A stretch of DNA of 64,000 nucleotides from Paenibacillus rigui. GTDB taxonomy: Bacteria; Bacillota; Bacilli; Paenibacillales; NBRC-103111. The notes beneath the pieces are model-generated. The model was given only the letters and a program-made list of their open reading frames with translations. It was not told the origin of the DNA and ran no database searches. Made by a program: the position numbers and the translations under genes. Shown here one piece after another: positions 1-9,164 of this stretch (its first letter is position 1; each line of letters begins with the position of its first letter). The stretch covers positions 496,001-560,000 of the forward strand of contig NZ_NMQW01000002.1 in the NCBI RefSeq assembly GCF_002234615.1, given 5' to 3'.

Positions 1-174
1 GTACGCCTTATAGAAGGTTTCATTGCACAAATCCTCCGCAAGGGATTCCATTTGCGCACTTTTCAGCATGTGGTATACAAATGCTAATATTTTGCGTTCA
101 TAGCGCTGCATTAATTCGTCGTAAAGCTGGACGTTACCGTCCTTGATCTCTCTGATCAACTGGGAATCGGTCAT
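1..174 (-). CDS. ECF-type RNA polymerase sigma factor, N-terminal part (cut by window edge)
   Basis: The minus-strand reading frame from an ATG at 174 runs off the left edge and gives 58 residues. They read like sigma-70 region 2 of extracytoplasmic-function sigma factors: an opening MTDSQLIREIKDG, then YDELMQRYERKILAFVYHML and a segment ending EDLCNETFYKAY, which matches the core-binding helix. An AGGAGG lies 10 bases upstream of the ATG, which fixes the start. The C-terminal region 4 and any anti-sigma partner lie outside the window, so the subgroup cannot be named. About 80 bases upstream there is an ECF-like GCAAC (248-252) within GCAACTTTTTTACTC, a possible autoregulated promoter. It is a weak match. 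Confidence 0.85.
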   Translation of the reverse strand, partial: MTDSQLIREIKDGNVQLYDELMQRYERKILAFVYHMLKSAQMESLAEDLCNETFYKAY

Positions 175-417
175 TCAATACGACCCTCCTTGTGATTCCT
201 GCTTACTCCCAGCGATTCTAAATGTATTACCTCAGGGGAGTAAAAAAGTTGCGGCATATTTTAAAAAATTTATAATCCTTTTAACGATTTCTATTCTATA
301 TTCGAGAAATGAGTCAAAATTCCTGCTTAATCGACATGATTCAGAAGAATTTCCAAAAAAAGGTGTAAACTTCTACTACTAGTGTACGATAGCACCCTTA
401 AATTCAGGATAAAAACA

Positions 418-500
418 CAAAAAAAATACCACCTTTATAAAAAGGTGGCTGCACATAGTGCCATTATTCGGATAGGAGTGGAGAGAAACCATACTGTACT
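418..500 (-). ncRNA. Candidate small RNA or attenuated leader (promoter to terminator in about 80 nt)
   Basis: A consensus sigma-A promoter (504-532, minus) is followed about 50 bases later by an intrinsic terminator: stem CCACCTTT/AAAGGTGG (429-448) with an A-rich template strand from 426 down, which gives a U-tract in the RNA. The predicted transcript is about 80 nt. Its unpaired part is C/U-rich (GGTTTCTCTCCACTCC), the kind of sequence that can pair with Shine-Dalgarno regions. It lies in the 405-base gap between tyrA and the ECF sigma gene, and the sigma start is about 250 bases further on. So it is either a free-standing small RNA or a conditionally terminated leader for the sigma gene. 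No conserved family is recognised. Confidence 0.5.
429..448 (-). terminator. Intrinsic terminator of the short unit
   Basis: An 8-bp perfect stem, CCACCTTT/AAAGGTGG with a 4-base loop, is followed on the minus strand by TATTTTTTTTG. It has a long U-run and no gene immediately upstream other than the short unit. Confidence 0.75.
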
Positions 501-503
501 TTT

Positions 504-532
504 ATTATATGTATACGGTTACAAAATGTCAA
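504..532 (-). promoter_or_regulatory. Sigma-A promoter with perfect -35 and -10
   Basis: On the minus strand TTGACA (527-532), a 17-base spacer and TATAAT (504-509) are an exact housekeeping consensus. It fires toward the left edge, into the short unit ending at 418 and possibly on into the ECF sigma gene. Confidence 0.85.
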
Positions 533-567
533 CGGTTTTTTTGAAAACGTTTCCTAAAAAGATGTAA

Positions 568-600
568 CAAAAAAGAAAACTACACATGGACCGTGTAGTT
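568..600 (-). terminator. Terminator of the aro-trp-tyrA operon, overlapping the tyrA stop
   Basis: The minus-strand stem AACTACAC (593-600) pairs with GTGTAGTT (578-585), followed by TTCTTTTTT. The last codons and the TAG of tyrA lie inside the hairpin, so the supraoperon ends exactly here. Confidence 0.85.
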
Positions 601-1671
601 CTCCTTTTTTAAGAGCTCAATCGCTTTATCCATATGAGCTTCATCACGGAAAGATAGTCTCAAAGCACCATGAATCCCCTCGCGGCTTTCGATAATATGG
701 ATGTTGCTCAAATTTACTTTATGATTGCCGAGCAGCATGGTGATCTGTCCAATAATACCCGGGTGGTCCGGTACATCGACATATACTTCGAACACAGATG
801 TCAGAATGCCCTTGCGCCGCTCCGGCAAGCTGCTGCGGAATTCACTCGCTGTGCGAAACTGCTCTTGGATGCCTTCCCCATCGTAGCTTTGAAGCAGCTC
901 TACGAAACGGTCTACCTCATCATTCCAATCGGTTAGAAGCTTCAGCATAACATCCCGGTTATTTATCAAAATATCCCGCCAAATGATGGGGTCGCTGGAG
1001 GCGATTCTTGTTATGTCACGGAAACCGCCGGCGGCCAAATTTTGATACAATGGGTTGGTTTCATTATATTTCGCAATTTGGTTTACCAAAGCAACGGCAA
1101 TGATATGCGGTAAATGACTGATGGCCCCTACTACATCATCATGCAAACGCGGGTCCACCTTGACCAGAATAGCACGGGTCCATTGCAGCAGCTCCGTTAG
1201 GCGAAGATACGCTTCCTCAGGGGTCGTTTCATCAGGAGATAGCACATAGTAAGCATTCTCAAACAAATGAGAGGTAGCCGCCTCTACACCTGACTTCTCC
1301 TTCCCGGCCATAGGATGACCTCCGATGAAATGCGCATCCTTCAATTGAAGGCGTGATGCGCAAGCCGCCACGGACGCCTTCGTGCTGCCTACGTCTGTAA
1401 TGATGCAACCCTTCTTCAGAGGCAGGTTAGCCAGCTTAACCAAATATTCCTCTAGATTCCCCACGGGAACGCACAAAAAAATAAAATCCGCATCCTGAAC
1501 CGCTTCTTCCATCGATGTCGTCGCATGGTCGACCACTTCACGCTTCATGTATTTTTGTACCGAATGGGGATTGTTCGAATGACCTACGACGGTCACTCCC
1601 GGCTTGCCTTTGAAGCAGAGCGCAAGAGAACCGCCGATCAGCCCAACGCCGAAAATAGCAATTTTTATCAT
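580..1671 (-). CDS. tyrA: Prephenate dehydrogenase with C-terminal ACT domain
   Basis: This 363-residue enzyme converts prephenate to 4-hydroxyphenylpyruvate with NAD+ in tyrosine synthesis in the cytoplasm. The N-terminus has the dinucleotide-binding motif GVGLIGGS (residues about 8-15). The middle carries GGHPMAGKEKSG, typical of the TyrA substrate site, and the last 70 residues (VYVDVPDHPGIIGQIT onward) form an ACT regulatory domain, probably sensing tyrosine. Length matches Bacillus TyrA. It is the last gene of the supraoperon, 56 bases after hisC, with AAGGAAA as ribosome site. In B. subtilis aroE (EPSP synthase) follows; here a terminator closes the operon instead. Confidence 0.96.
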   Translation of the reverse strand: MIKIAIFGVGLIGGSLALCFKGKPGVTVVGHSNNPHSVQKYMKREVVDHATTSMEEAVQDADFIFLCVPVGNLEEYLVKLANLPLKKGCIITDVGSTKASVAACASRLQLKDAHFIGGHPMAGKEKSGVEAATSHLFENAYYVLSPDETTPEEAYLRLTELLQWTRAILVKVDPRLHDDVVGAISHLPHIIAVALVNQIAKYNETNPLYQNLAAGGFRDITRIASSDPIIWRDILINNRDVMLKLLTDWNDEVDRFVELLQSYDGEGIQEQFRTASEFRSSLPERRKGILTSVFEVYVDVPDHPGIIGQITMLLGNHKVNLSNIHIIESREGIHGALRLSFRDEAHMDKAIELLKKENYTVHV

Positions 1672-1727
1672 CCAAAGTTTCCTTTTATCTCATTTTGTAA
1701 CACAAAGTTTCCTGGCATACACAGCCA

Positions 1728-2828
1728 TTAAGCCTCAACGGGCACCTCATTCAAAGCTTTTTCCAGAGCCGCTATGAATTTTTCATTCTGTTCCCGGCTG
1801 CCGACTGTAACACGAATTTTGGTAGGCTCTCCCCAACCCGCATCATGGCGAATAATAATGCCTTTGCAAAGCAAGGAATCAAATACTTGCGCACCCGGGC
1901 GCTGCACATCCACCATGATGAAATTGCCGTGTGCAGGATAGTAAGAAAGATTCAGCTTTTTGAATTGCTCCGACAGGTACGCAATGCCTTGAGCATTCGC
2001 TTCGCGGCAGTCTTCAATAAACTGATTGTCCTTAAGTGCTGCCAAAGCCGCTTTTTGGGCAAAACCGGTTGTATTGAACGGTTCACGAACTTGGTTGATC
2101 GAACGGATCACATCTGCATGTCCGATGCCGTAGCCGATACGTAATGTAGCCAGTCCATAGATTTTGGAAAAGGTACGGAGAATAATGGCGTTTTTGAACT
2201 GATTGATCAAAGCGATGCTGTCCGGGTATTCCCCGCTCACGTTATATTCCGCATAAGCTTCGTCCAAAACGACAAGTACGTGTGGAGGCACAGCTTTAAG
2301 GAAAGCTTCTACTTCCTGATGCGAATGCATCGTACCTGTAGGATTGTTCGGGTTGCACAGCCACACGATTTTGGTGCGCTCCGTAATGGCGGCCAGCATA
2401 GCCTGAAGATCATGAGCTCCGTCCTTCAACGGAACCTCAATGCATACGGCCCCTTCAATCTCGGCATTGTGCTTGTATTGAGGGAATGTCGTCGTGGCCA
2501 TGATCGTTTCATCGCCCGGCACGAAAAAGGCACGCGCCAGCATTAAAATAATTTCATCCGAGCCCGCACCAAAAATAACTTGATTGGTCTCCACTCCGAA
2601 ATGCTCCGCTACGGCATTCGTCAATTCCACGGCACCACCGTCGGGATAGATGCTGGCTTGATCAACATGCGCAATAATAGCTTCTTTCGCTTTTGGAGAG
2701 CAGCCAAACGGATTTTCGTTGGAAGCCAGTTTAATAACTTCCGTAAGTCCCAACTCACGCTTTACTTCTTCCATAGGTTTGCCCGGCTTATAGACCGGCA
2801 GGTGGACAATATTTTTCTTTGGTTGCAC
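1728..2828 (-). CDS. hisC: Histidinol-phosphate aminotransferase
   Basis: This fold-type I PLP aminotransferase of 366 residues acts in histidine synthesis. In Bacillus the enzyme inside the trp operon also transaminates aromatic 2-keto acids for tyrosine and phenylalanine, which explains its place between trpA and tyrA. Visible motifs are ASNENPFG near the N-terminus, CNPNNPTG, LDEAYAEY, and RTFSKIYGLATLRIGYG with the Schiff-base lysine. I chose the GTG at 2828, because GAGGTGA lies 5 bases before it; a GTG at 2837 would have its ribosome site abutting. It is 41 bases after trpA. Confidence 0.94.
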   Translation of the reverse strand: MQPKKNIVHLPVYKPGKPMEEVKRELGLTEVIKLASNENPFGCSPKAKEAIIAHVDQASIYPDGGAVELTNAVAEHFGVETNQVIFGAGSDEIILMLARAFFVPGDETIMATTTFPQYKHNAEIEGAVCIEVPLKDGAHDLQAMLAAITERTKIVWLCNPNNPTGTMHSHQEVEAFLKAVPPHVLVVLDEAYAEYNVSGEYPDSIALINQFKNAIILRTFSKIYGLATLRIGYGIGHADVIRSINQVREPFNTTGFAQKAALAALKDNQFIEDCREANAQGIAYLSEQFKKLNLSYYPAHGNFIMVDVQRPGAQVFDSLLCKGIIIRHDAGWGEPTKIRVTVGSREQNEKFIAALEKALNEVPVEA

Positions 2829-2869
2829 CCAGGTCACCTCATTTAAAGTTTGGTATGTTCGTTATCCAG

Positions 2870-3682
2870 TTAGTTCCCTATTAATTCTCTCACAAAATTA
2901 TGAATTTGCAAGAGAGCCTGCGGGCGCGTCGATTCCTTTTCAAACAATGGAAGTGCTTCCTCCACCTGGCGAACCAATGCACTTCCGACGACGATGCCGT
3001 CACAAGACTCTGAGAATCTAGCAAATTGTTCATGAGTAGAAATCCCGAAGCCTACCGCTATTGGGAGGTTCGTTGCTTCTTTTACCGTAGTCAAAAACTC
3101 ATCGATCCCGCTATGAAACTGCGTTCTCGTCCCTGTAACCCCCAAGGAGGAAACACAATATACAAAGCCTGACGCTCTGGTTACAATGCGCTTGATCCGA
3201 TCGTTGGAGGTTGGTGCTACAAGCGGGATTAAATGTATGTTGTTCTTCTCGGCCAGAACACGAACCTCTGCATCTTCTTCCATAGGAAGGTCCGGAATAA
3301 TAAGGCCGCTAATGTCACTTTCCTTCAGCACTTCAAAAATCCGCTCCAAGCCGTATTGCAGCACTGGATTATAATAAGTGAACAAAATAAAAGGAAGCTT
3401 GCAGCCCTCGCTTCTGGCCTGCCGCGCGGCGTCCATTACATCTTGAATGGACACCTGATGATGCTTAAGCGCTCTTTGCGAAGAACGCTGAATGACAGGC
3501 CCATCCGCCAACGGATCGGAATAGGGAACGCCCAGCTCCACCATACTCGCACCCGATGTCTCCAACTGCTTCATAATATCAATGGAGGTGCGCACATCCG
3601 GATCGCCTATGGTTAAAAAAGGAATGAAGGCCGGCTGACGGCTTTCCTTCAGTTCAGCGAATTTTAGATCAATGCGATTCAT
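2870..3682 (-). CDS. trpA: Tryptophan synthase alpha subunit
   Basis: The 270-residue TIM barrel cleaves indole-3-glycerol phosphate to indole and glyceraldehyde 3-phosphate, passing indole to TrpB through the alpha2-beta2 tunnel. The catalytic glutamate is in [16 protein letters not shown] and the catalytic aspartate in [21 protein letters not shown] and VGFGIST are the phosphate-binding loops. Its start overlaps the end of trpB by 14 bases, and its GGAGGT ribosome site lies inside trpB, a sign of translational coupling for a stoichiometric complex. Confidence 0.97.
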   Translation of the reverse strand: MNRIDLKFAELKESRQPAFIPFLTIGDPDVRTSIDIMKQLETSGASMVELGVPYSDPLADGPVIQRSSQRALKHHQVSIQDVMDAARQARSEGCKLPFILFTYYNPVLQYGLERIFEVLKESDISGLIIPDLPMEEDAEVRVLAEKNNIHLIPLVAPTSNDRIKRIVTRASGFVYCVSSLGVTGTRTQFHSGIDEFLTTVKEATNLPIAVGFGISTHEQFARFSESCDGIVVGSALVRQVEEALPLFEKESTRPQALLQIHNFVRELIGN

Positions 3683-4874
3683 TCGGCGTACCTCCCAAAT
3701 ATTTCATGATCGCTTCCACGTCTTTGTCTCCGCGTCCTGACAAGCTCACAACAATAATTTGGTCCTGACTCATCGTCGGTGCCACCTTCATTGTTTGTGC
3801 TATAGCGTGCGCGCTCTCCAAAGCAGGAATAATCCCCTCGGTCCGACTAAGCAGCTGCAGCGCTTCTAATGCCTCTGCATCTGTAATCGGATAATATTCA
3901 GCACGATTTGTATCCTTCAGGTACGCATGCTCCGGCCCGATGCCCGGATAGTCGAGTCCGGCAGAGATGGAATGCGCTTCTTGTACTTGACCATAAGGAT
4001 CCTGCAGCAAATAGCTCATTGACCCTTGGAATACGCCGTGGCTTCCCTTCGTCATGGTTGCCGCATGCTTATCCGTATCAATGCCACTTCCTGCAGCTTC
4101 GGCGCCAATCAAGCGGACACCTTCATCTTGAACGAATGGGTAGAAAATTCCGATCGCGTTGCTTCCCCCGCCTACAGCGGCAATAATTGTATTCGGCAGA
4201 CGTCCCTCCAGCTCCATAATTTGTCTGCGGGACTCATCTCCGATAATTCGCTGAAAGTCTCTTACCATCATTGGATAGGGGTGTGGACCGGTTGCAGAGC
4301 CTAGAATGTAGAACGTATCGTCTACATGGCTTACCCAGTAACGAAGTGTTTCGTTACAAGCATCCTTCAATGTTTTCGTCCCCGAAGTTACAGGCACAAC
4401 CTCCGTCCCCAGAAGATTCATACGAAAAACATTCAGCTGTTGACGCTTCGTGTCTTCCTCACCCATGAATACCTTACATTCATAACCGAGCAAAGCTGCT
4501 ACAGTTGCAGTCGCAACGCCATGCTGGCCCGCTCCCGTTTCGGCGATCAGCTTCTTTTTCCCCATCCATTTGGCAAGCAAGCCTTGACCAAGCGCATTGT
4601 TGATTTTGTGAGCACCTGTGTGGTTTAGGTCCTCACGCTTCAAATAAATTTTAGCCCCGCCCAGGTGCTTAGACAGACGTTCTGCATAGTAGAGCGAAGT
4701 CGGTCTGCCGGAGTAACGGTGAAGCAAGTAGCTCAGCTCTTGCTGAAATTTTTCTTCCTTGGAAAATTTCTTATAAGCTTCTTCCAATTCAATTAGCGCA
4801 TTCATCAACGTTTCGGGAACATACCGTCCTCCGAATTTACCAAAGCGGCCCAGTTCATCAGGGACCTGATTCAT
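3669..4874 (-). CDS. trpB: Tryptophan synthase beta subunit
   Basis: This 401-residue PLP enzyme condenses indole with serine to give tryptophan. The PLP lysine sits in [14 protein letters not shown], the phosphate-binding loop is [10 protein letters not shown], and [10 protein letters not shown] is the COMM-domain signature with the catalytic glutamate. The length is normal for TrpB1. Its ATG overlaps the trpF stop (ATGA type, 4871-4874), and trpA follows with a 14-base overlap, so trpF-trpB-trpA are tightly coupled. Confidence 0.98.
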   Translation of the reverse strand: MNQVPDELGRFGKFGGRYVPETLMNALIELEEAYKKFSKEEKFQQELSYLLHRYSGRPTSLYYAERLSKHLGGAKIYLKREDLNHTGAHKINNALGQGLLAKWMGKKKLIAETGAGQHGVATATVAALLGYECKVFMGEEDTKRQQLNVFRMNLLGTEVVPVTSGTKTLKDACNETLRYWVSHVDDTFYILGSATGPHPYPMMVRDFQRIIGDESRRQIMELEGRLPNTIIAAVGGGSNAIGIFYPFVQDEGVRLIGAEAAGSGIDTDKHAATMTKGSHGVFQGSMSYLLQDPYGQVQEAHSISAGLDYPGIGPEHAYLKDTNRAEYYPITDAEALEALQLLSRTEGIIPALESAHAIAQTMKVAPTMSQDQIIVVSLSGRGDKDVEAIMKYLGGTPNESH

Positions 4875-5605
4875 TGTTGCTTCACCCTTTCGACAAAGCT
4901 TGTTATTTTCATTGTATCCTTAACGCCATTCGTTTCAACACCACTCGACACATCTACACCGTCCGGAGCATAAGCTTGAACCAGTTCCCATACATTATCC
5001 GCCTCCAAGCCCCCTGCTACAAGCAGTTGAATACCTGCGTTTCTGCACCATTGCTGGTAAGGGGGAATGGTATCCCAGGCAAACGTCTTGCCTGAACCAC
5101 CACCATATACCGGATCGAATGTATCCAGAAGGATTGCATCGACTGTATGCTTGTACGGCTCAAGCACAGAGGCAATAGCATGCTGCTCGTGCGCGTTCCC
5201 AGCATTTGCTTCCGCAGGTGATACATTACCCCCGTTGGCTGCCTTTGCCTGCACGACCGAGATGACCTTCCAAACTTGAACGCCCGGAAAAGTATTCTTA
5301 ATCCATGCACACAACTCGGCACTCTCATGGCTGTGCAGCTGGATTACGTCCAATTTGGCCACCTGCATTAAAGCCTGAAGCTCCTCGCGGCTGGGATCAA
5401 CAAAAACACCAACAGAAAGCGGGGTCTGCTCACCAGACTCCCGCCGTTCTTCCATTACGCGAATCATTTCCGCTGTCTGCTGAGGCGTTACCTGCCGTTT
5501 GCTTTTTGCAAACACGAATCCGATATAATCTATCGGTAAATGCAGAATGGCCCGGACCAGCTCAGGATCGCGCAGGCCGCATATTTTAACACGGGTTGTT
5601 CCCAT
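4871..5605 (-). CDS. trpF: Phosphoribosylanthranilate isomerase with an insertion
   Basis: It catalyses the Amadori rearrangement of phosphoribosylanthranilate to CdRP, the third step of tryptophan synthesis. The N-terminal [10 protein letters not shown] has the catalytic cysteine, and [17 protein letters not shown] the catalytic aspartate. [10 protein letters not shown] and [13 protein letters not shown] bind phosphate. At 244 residues it is about 30 longer than usual, because of an Ala/Asn/Gly-rich stretch around residues 119-142 ([18 protein letters not shown]) placed before the strand carrying the aspartate. The insertion looks like a surface loop. The gene overlaps trpB by four bases. 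Confidence 0.95.
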   Translation of the reverse strand: MGTTRVKICGLRDPELVRAILHLPIDYIGFVFAKSKRQVTPQQTAEMIRVMEERRESGEQTPLSVGVFVDPSREELQALMQVAKLDVIQLHSHESAELCAWIKNTFPGVQVWKVISVVQAKAANGGNVSPAEANAGNAHEQHAIASVLEPYKHTVDAILLDTFDPVYGGGSGKTFAWDTIPPYQQWCRNAGIQLLVAGGLEADNVWELVQAYAPDGVDVSSGVETNGVKDTMKITSFVERVKQQ

Positions 5606-5613
5606 AGTTTATT

Positions 5614-6411
5614 CTACCCTTTCGCAGCGTAAACGCCTAGTAAATCATGCACTGCTTGTTCCACGACGGGCTGACGCATGAAATGCTCACCAATCAATAC
5701 GGCCTTGGCGCCGATCGATTGCAGGTATTCAATTTCAGACGGCTGGGAAATTCCGCTTTCACTGACTACCGTTACCTCATTTGGGATGTAAGAAATAAGC
5801 TCTTCCGTTGTTTTCAGATCGGTGACGAACGTTTTTAGATTGCGGTTATTGATACCGATCAGTCTGGAATCCAGCTCCAATACGCGATCTAGCTCTTCTT
5901 TATCATGAACCTCGATGAGCACATCCAAGCCGATACTCTTCGCGATGTCGGAAAAATTCCGTAGCTGATCCGTTGTCAGAATTGCAGCAATCAGTAATAT
6001 AGCATCCGCCCCAATACAACGGGCTTCATAAATTTGATGAGCATCTATCGTAAAATCCTTACGCAAAATCGGAACGTTCACCGCTTGACGTACTTGACTT
6101 AAAAAATTATTGGAACCTTGAAAATAATCTACATCCGTTAGAACGGAAATACAGTCCGTACCCGCTCTTTCATAGGCTTGAGCCAGTTGAACCGGTTCAA
6201 AATCTTCACGGATCAGGCCTTTGGAAGGCGAAGCCTTTTTCACCTCGGCAATAAGCCCCATAGGACGATGACGTCTCGAAGACAGCGCACTTTCAAAGCC
6301 CAGACACGCCGGCAAGGAGGCAATCGTCTTCTCCATCGCTGCAATAGTCAGCTTTTCTTTTAGTACAGCAACCTCACGCTGCTTGGTTTGAACGATCTTA
6401 TCAAGAAACAT
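5614..6411 (-). CDS. trpC: Indole-3-glycerol phosphate synthase
   Basis: The 265-residue TIM barrel closes the indole ring of CdRP with loss of CO2 and water. The diagnostic motifs are AEVKKASPSKGLI (substrate lysine), LRKDFTID (catalytic lysine), IGINNRNLKTF and VSESGIS. It starts within the last 11 bases of trpD and ends 8 bases before trpF. The family rarely varies in length and this copy is standard. Confidence 0.97.
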   Translation of the reverse strand: MFLDKIVQTKQREVAVLKEKLTIAAMEKTIASLPACLGFESALSSRRHRPMGLIAEVKKASPSKGLIREDFEPVQLAQAYERAGTDCISVLTDVDYFQGSNNFLSQVRQAVNVPILRKDFTIDAHQIYEARCIGADAILLIAAILTTDQLRNFSDIAKSIGLDVLIEVHDKEELDRVLELDSRLIGINNRNLKTFVTDLKTTEELISYIPNEVTVVSESGISQPSEIEYLQSIGAKAVLIGEHFMRQPVVEQAVHDLLGVYAAKG

Positions 6412-7441
6412 ATCTGATTTCTCCCGTACATTGGACTAGTTCCTGCAGCTTCGACAGGGCCTGCTTCGAATCGATAATATGAGCGGCATACTTTACGCCT
6501 TCCTGCAGAGTACCGCACTTGCCTGTAACGTAGAAGCAAGCCCCTGCATTAGCAAGCACGACATCCCGGCACGCTCCGGTTTCGCCTTGAAAAATATGAC
6601 GGATAATTTGTGCATTCACTACAGGGTCACCGCCTACAACCTCTTTGACGCTGTAAGATTTGAGGCCCAACACATCTGGGGTTACATCATAAGTGACGAT
6701 TTGACCGTCTTTGAGTTCAGTAATTTGCGTAGCGTCCGAAATGCTGATTTCATCCAAACCATCGTAGCTTGCCAGCACCAAAGCCCGTTTCACCTGGAGT
6801 GCCTGCAATACATGGGCCATCGTTTCCGTCAAGCCGCGGTCAAAAATACCCAATACTTGCCGATCTGCTCCCGCCGGGTTTGTTAAAGGTCCCAGCAGAT
6901 TAAACACGGTGCGAACTCCGAGCTCCTTCCGCGGGACAGCCGCGTATTTCATTGACTGATGGAAGCGCTGGGCGAACATGAAGCAGATGCCTACCTGCTC
7001 CAAGCATCTTGCCGCCTGGACCTCATCGAGCTCGATGTTCACACCAAGCGCTTCCAGCACATCTGCGCTGCCGCTTTTGCTGGACATCGCACGGTTGCCA
7101 TGCTTCGCTACCCGAATCCCGCCTGCAGCCGCTACGATCGCAGACGCCGTGGAAATATTAAACGTATCCGCTCCGTCACCGCCCGTACCGCATGTGTCAA
7201 GCAGATTGGCCTGCTCCGTTTGAACATGATTCGCCTTCAAGCGCATTGCTTCTGCGAAGCCTGTTATTTCCTCTATCGTTTCGCCTTTCATCCGAAGTAC
7301 CGTCAAAATCCCCCCGATTTGAGCAGGCGTTACATTGCCGTCCATAATGCTCAACATCAGCTCCCGCGCTTCCACACGGGTCAAATGCTGATTTCCGATC
7401 ACCTTCTGAATTGCTTGCTGAACCGTCATTTGTTTGTCCAT
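6401..7441 (-). CDS. trpD: Anthranilate phosphoribosyltransferase
   Basis: It transfers phosphoribose from PRPP to anthranilate (second step of tryptophan synthesis). Its 346 residues include the PRPP-binding CGTGGDGADTFNIST, KHGNRAMSSKSGSADVLEALG and LLGPLTNPAGA. I chose the ATG at 7441 because GGGGAGG lies 8 bases upstream; an in-frame ATG at 7489 has no ribosome site and would add 16 unconserved residues. A 101-base gap separates it from trpE, the only sizable gap among the trp genes, and trpC overlaps its end. Confidence 0.96.
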   Translation of the reverse strand: MDKQMTVQQAIQKVIGNQHLTRVEARELMLSIMDGNVTPAQIGGILTVLRMKGETIEEITGFAEAMRLKANHVQTEQANLLDTCGTGGDGADTFNISTASAIVAAAGGIRVAKHGNRAMSSKSGSADVLEALGVNIELDEVQAARCLEQVGICFMFAQRFHQSMKYAAVPRKELGVRTVFNLLGPLTNPAGADRQVLGIFDRGLTETMAHVLQALQVKRALVLASYDGLDEISISDATQITELKDGQIVTYDVTPDVLGLKSYSVKEVVGGDPVVNAQIIRHIFQGETGACRDVVLANAGACFYVTGKCGTLQEGVKYAAHIIDSKQALSKLQELVQCTGEIRYVS

Positions 7442-7542
7442 GAATACTGCCTCCCCAAAGTATCTTAAGCAGCCGATATAAAGCTCCAAAGGCCGAAGCG
7501 AAGCGGCTGTCGGAACATATAGTTGTTAAAAGCTATAAAAGA

Positions 7543-9075
7543 TTAATAGTCGTGATTGATCGCGTGCGCCATCGATTTTTGTTCAAAAACCTGTTCTGCC
7601 GTACGAATGGCTTTGAGCATCCCTGTTGCTTTATTGATCGTCTCTTGATACTCGCTCTCAGGTACCGAATCCCATACGATACCGGCACCCGCTTGGACGT
7701 AGGCTTTACCGTTCTTGAAAATGATGGTGCGAATCGTAATGCATGTATCCAGATTCCCTGAGAAACCCAGATAGCCGATCGCTCCTGCATAAGCGCCGCG
7801 CGATTCATTTTCCACTTCCGCAATAATCTCCATAGCTCTTAGCTTGGGCGCTCCAGATACAGTGCCTGCGGGGAGGCACGAAAGAAATGCATCGAAGAAG
7901 TCTTTATCCTTCGCTATTTTCCCAGAAACATTGGACACAATATGCATAACGTGCGAGTAACGCTCAATCTGCATAAACGTATCGCATTTGACGGTACCGA
8001 ATTCGGATACGCGGCCGATGTCATTGCGCCCCAGGTCAACAAGCATTAGATGCTCCGCACGTTCCTTCTCATCAGCCAATAGCTCGACTTCATAAGCTTG
8101 ATCCTGCTCCGGCGTCTTTCCTCTAGGACGGGTTCCAGCAATAGGACGGGTTTCGACCTTCTCATCCTCTACCCGAACAAGAAGTTCAGGAGAGGTACCG
8201 ACGATCACTTCGTCGTCCATTTTCAAGCAATACATATAAGGCGAAGGATTCAAAGTCCGCAAAATTCGATAAACGTGAAGAGGAGACACATCCGTTGCAA
8301 TTTCAAAGCGCTGCGAGAGCACGACTTGAAAAATATCGCCGGCCCGAATGTACTCCTTCGCTTTCTCCACATTGCTAATAAATTGTTCCTTGGTCAAGTT
8401 CGATTTCACTTCACCCAACTCCACATCGGATGGAATCGGCTGCTGTGTCATGGACAACGCAGGCAGAGGCCGTTTCAACCGTTCAATCGTCTCCTCGATT
8501 TTCGCGCAGGTAGCTTCATAAGCTTTCACAATTTGAGCGTCCGTTCCTTGAGAAGGGATATGAACATTGGCAATAATTTTCAGCTGTTGTTTAAAGTGAT
8601 CGAACACAATAACCTGATCGCAGAACATGAATTGGATATCATTCATTTGCAGATCATCTACCCGATGTGCCGGCAATTTTTCATAATATTGCAGTAAATC
8701 ATAGCCGAAGAATCCAACTGCACCACCTGTAAATCTCGGTAAATCCGGCGAGGATGGGCTGGAATAAGCGCGTAAATACCCTTTTAGCACATCAATCGGC
8801 TTTTCCGGGGTTTGGGTTGTCTCCTGCTTTGTCTCGATCTTCGTCACACCGTTTTTTGCGGTTATCATAAGAAACGGATCCGTTCCGATAAAGGAATACC
8901 GAGCCCATTTCACGCCGCCTTCCACACTCTCCAGCAAGAAGGCTCTGCTCTCCTGATAAAAATGCTGGAACACCCGAATCGGTGTCTCAGTATCGGCCAT
9001 CAAAGTTCTGGCAACAGGGATCAGATTATAATCCTTCGATAAACGTATAACTTCCTTCGCTTCCGGTGTGTACAT
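7543..9075 (-). CDS. trpE: Anthranilate synthase component I
   Basis: The 510-residue chorismate-using subunit makes anthranilate with ammonia from a glutaminase. The C-terminal chorismate-binding domain shows RPIAGTRPRG, LVDLGRNDIGRVS, LPAGTVSGAPK and QAGAGIVWDS; the N-terminal part carries the tryptophan feedback site. The start is the ATG at 9075 with GAGGAG 8 bases upstream. No trpG lies in this operon, as in B. subtilis, where the glutaminase PabA from the folate operon serves both synthases. It is preceded by the TRAP-type leader at 9135-9344. Confidence 0.97.
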   Translation of the reverse strand: MYTPEAKEVIRLSKDYNLIPVARTLMADTETPIRVFQHFYQESRAFLLESVEGGVKWARYSFIGTDPFLMITAKNGVTKIETKQETTQTPEKPIDVLKGYLRAYSSPSSPDLPRFTGGAVGFFGYDLLQYYEKLPAHRVDDLQMNDIQFMFCDQVIVFDHFKQQLKIIANVHIPSQGTDAQIVKAYEATCAKIEETIERLKRPLPALSMTQQPIPSDVELGEVKSNLTKEQFISNVEKAKEYIRAGDIFQVVLSQRFEIATDVSPLHVYRILRTLNPSPYMYCLKMDDEVIVGTSPELLVRVEDEKVETRPIAGTRPRGKTPEQDQAYEVELLADEKERAEHLMLVDLGRNDIGRVSEFGTVKCDTFMQIERYSHVMHIVSNVSGKIAKDKDFFDAFLSCLPAGTVSGAPKLRAMEIIAEVENESRGAYAGAIGYLGFSGNLDTCITIRTIIFKNGKAYVQAGAGIVWDSVPESEYQETINKATGMLKAIRTAEQVFEQKSMAHAINHDY

Positions 9076-9134
9076 AGACAACTCTCCTCTTCTCGTCTCA
9101 AAATGACCTCAATCTGTTCTCTATATCTGATAAA

Positions 9135-9164
9135 ATAAAAAAACCTCTACGTCAAAGTAGAGGT
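9135..9164 (-). terminator. trp attenuator (intrinsic terminator in the trpE leader)
   Basis: ACCTCTAC (9157-9164, read on the minus strand) pairs with GTAGAGGT (9143-9150) around a 6-base loop, followed by TTTTTTTATTTT. Its upstream arm is also complementary to part of the GAG-repeat region (see the leader entry), so it can be replaced by an antiterminator. Confidence 0.92.

Noticed and set aside
143-567. Two plus-strand frames of 79 and 61 codons in the tyrA-sigma gap
   Set aside because: No ribosome sites. They read through the promoter and terminator hairpin of the opposite strand and look like chance frames.
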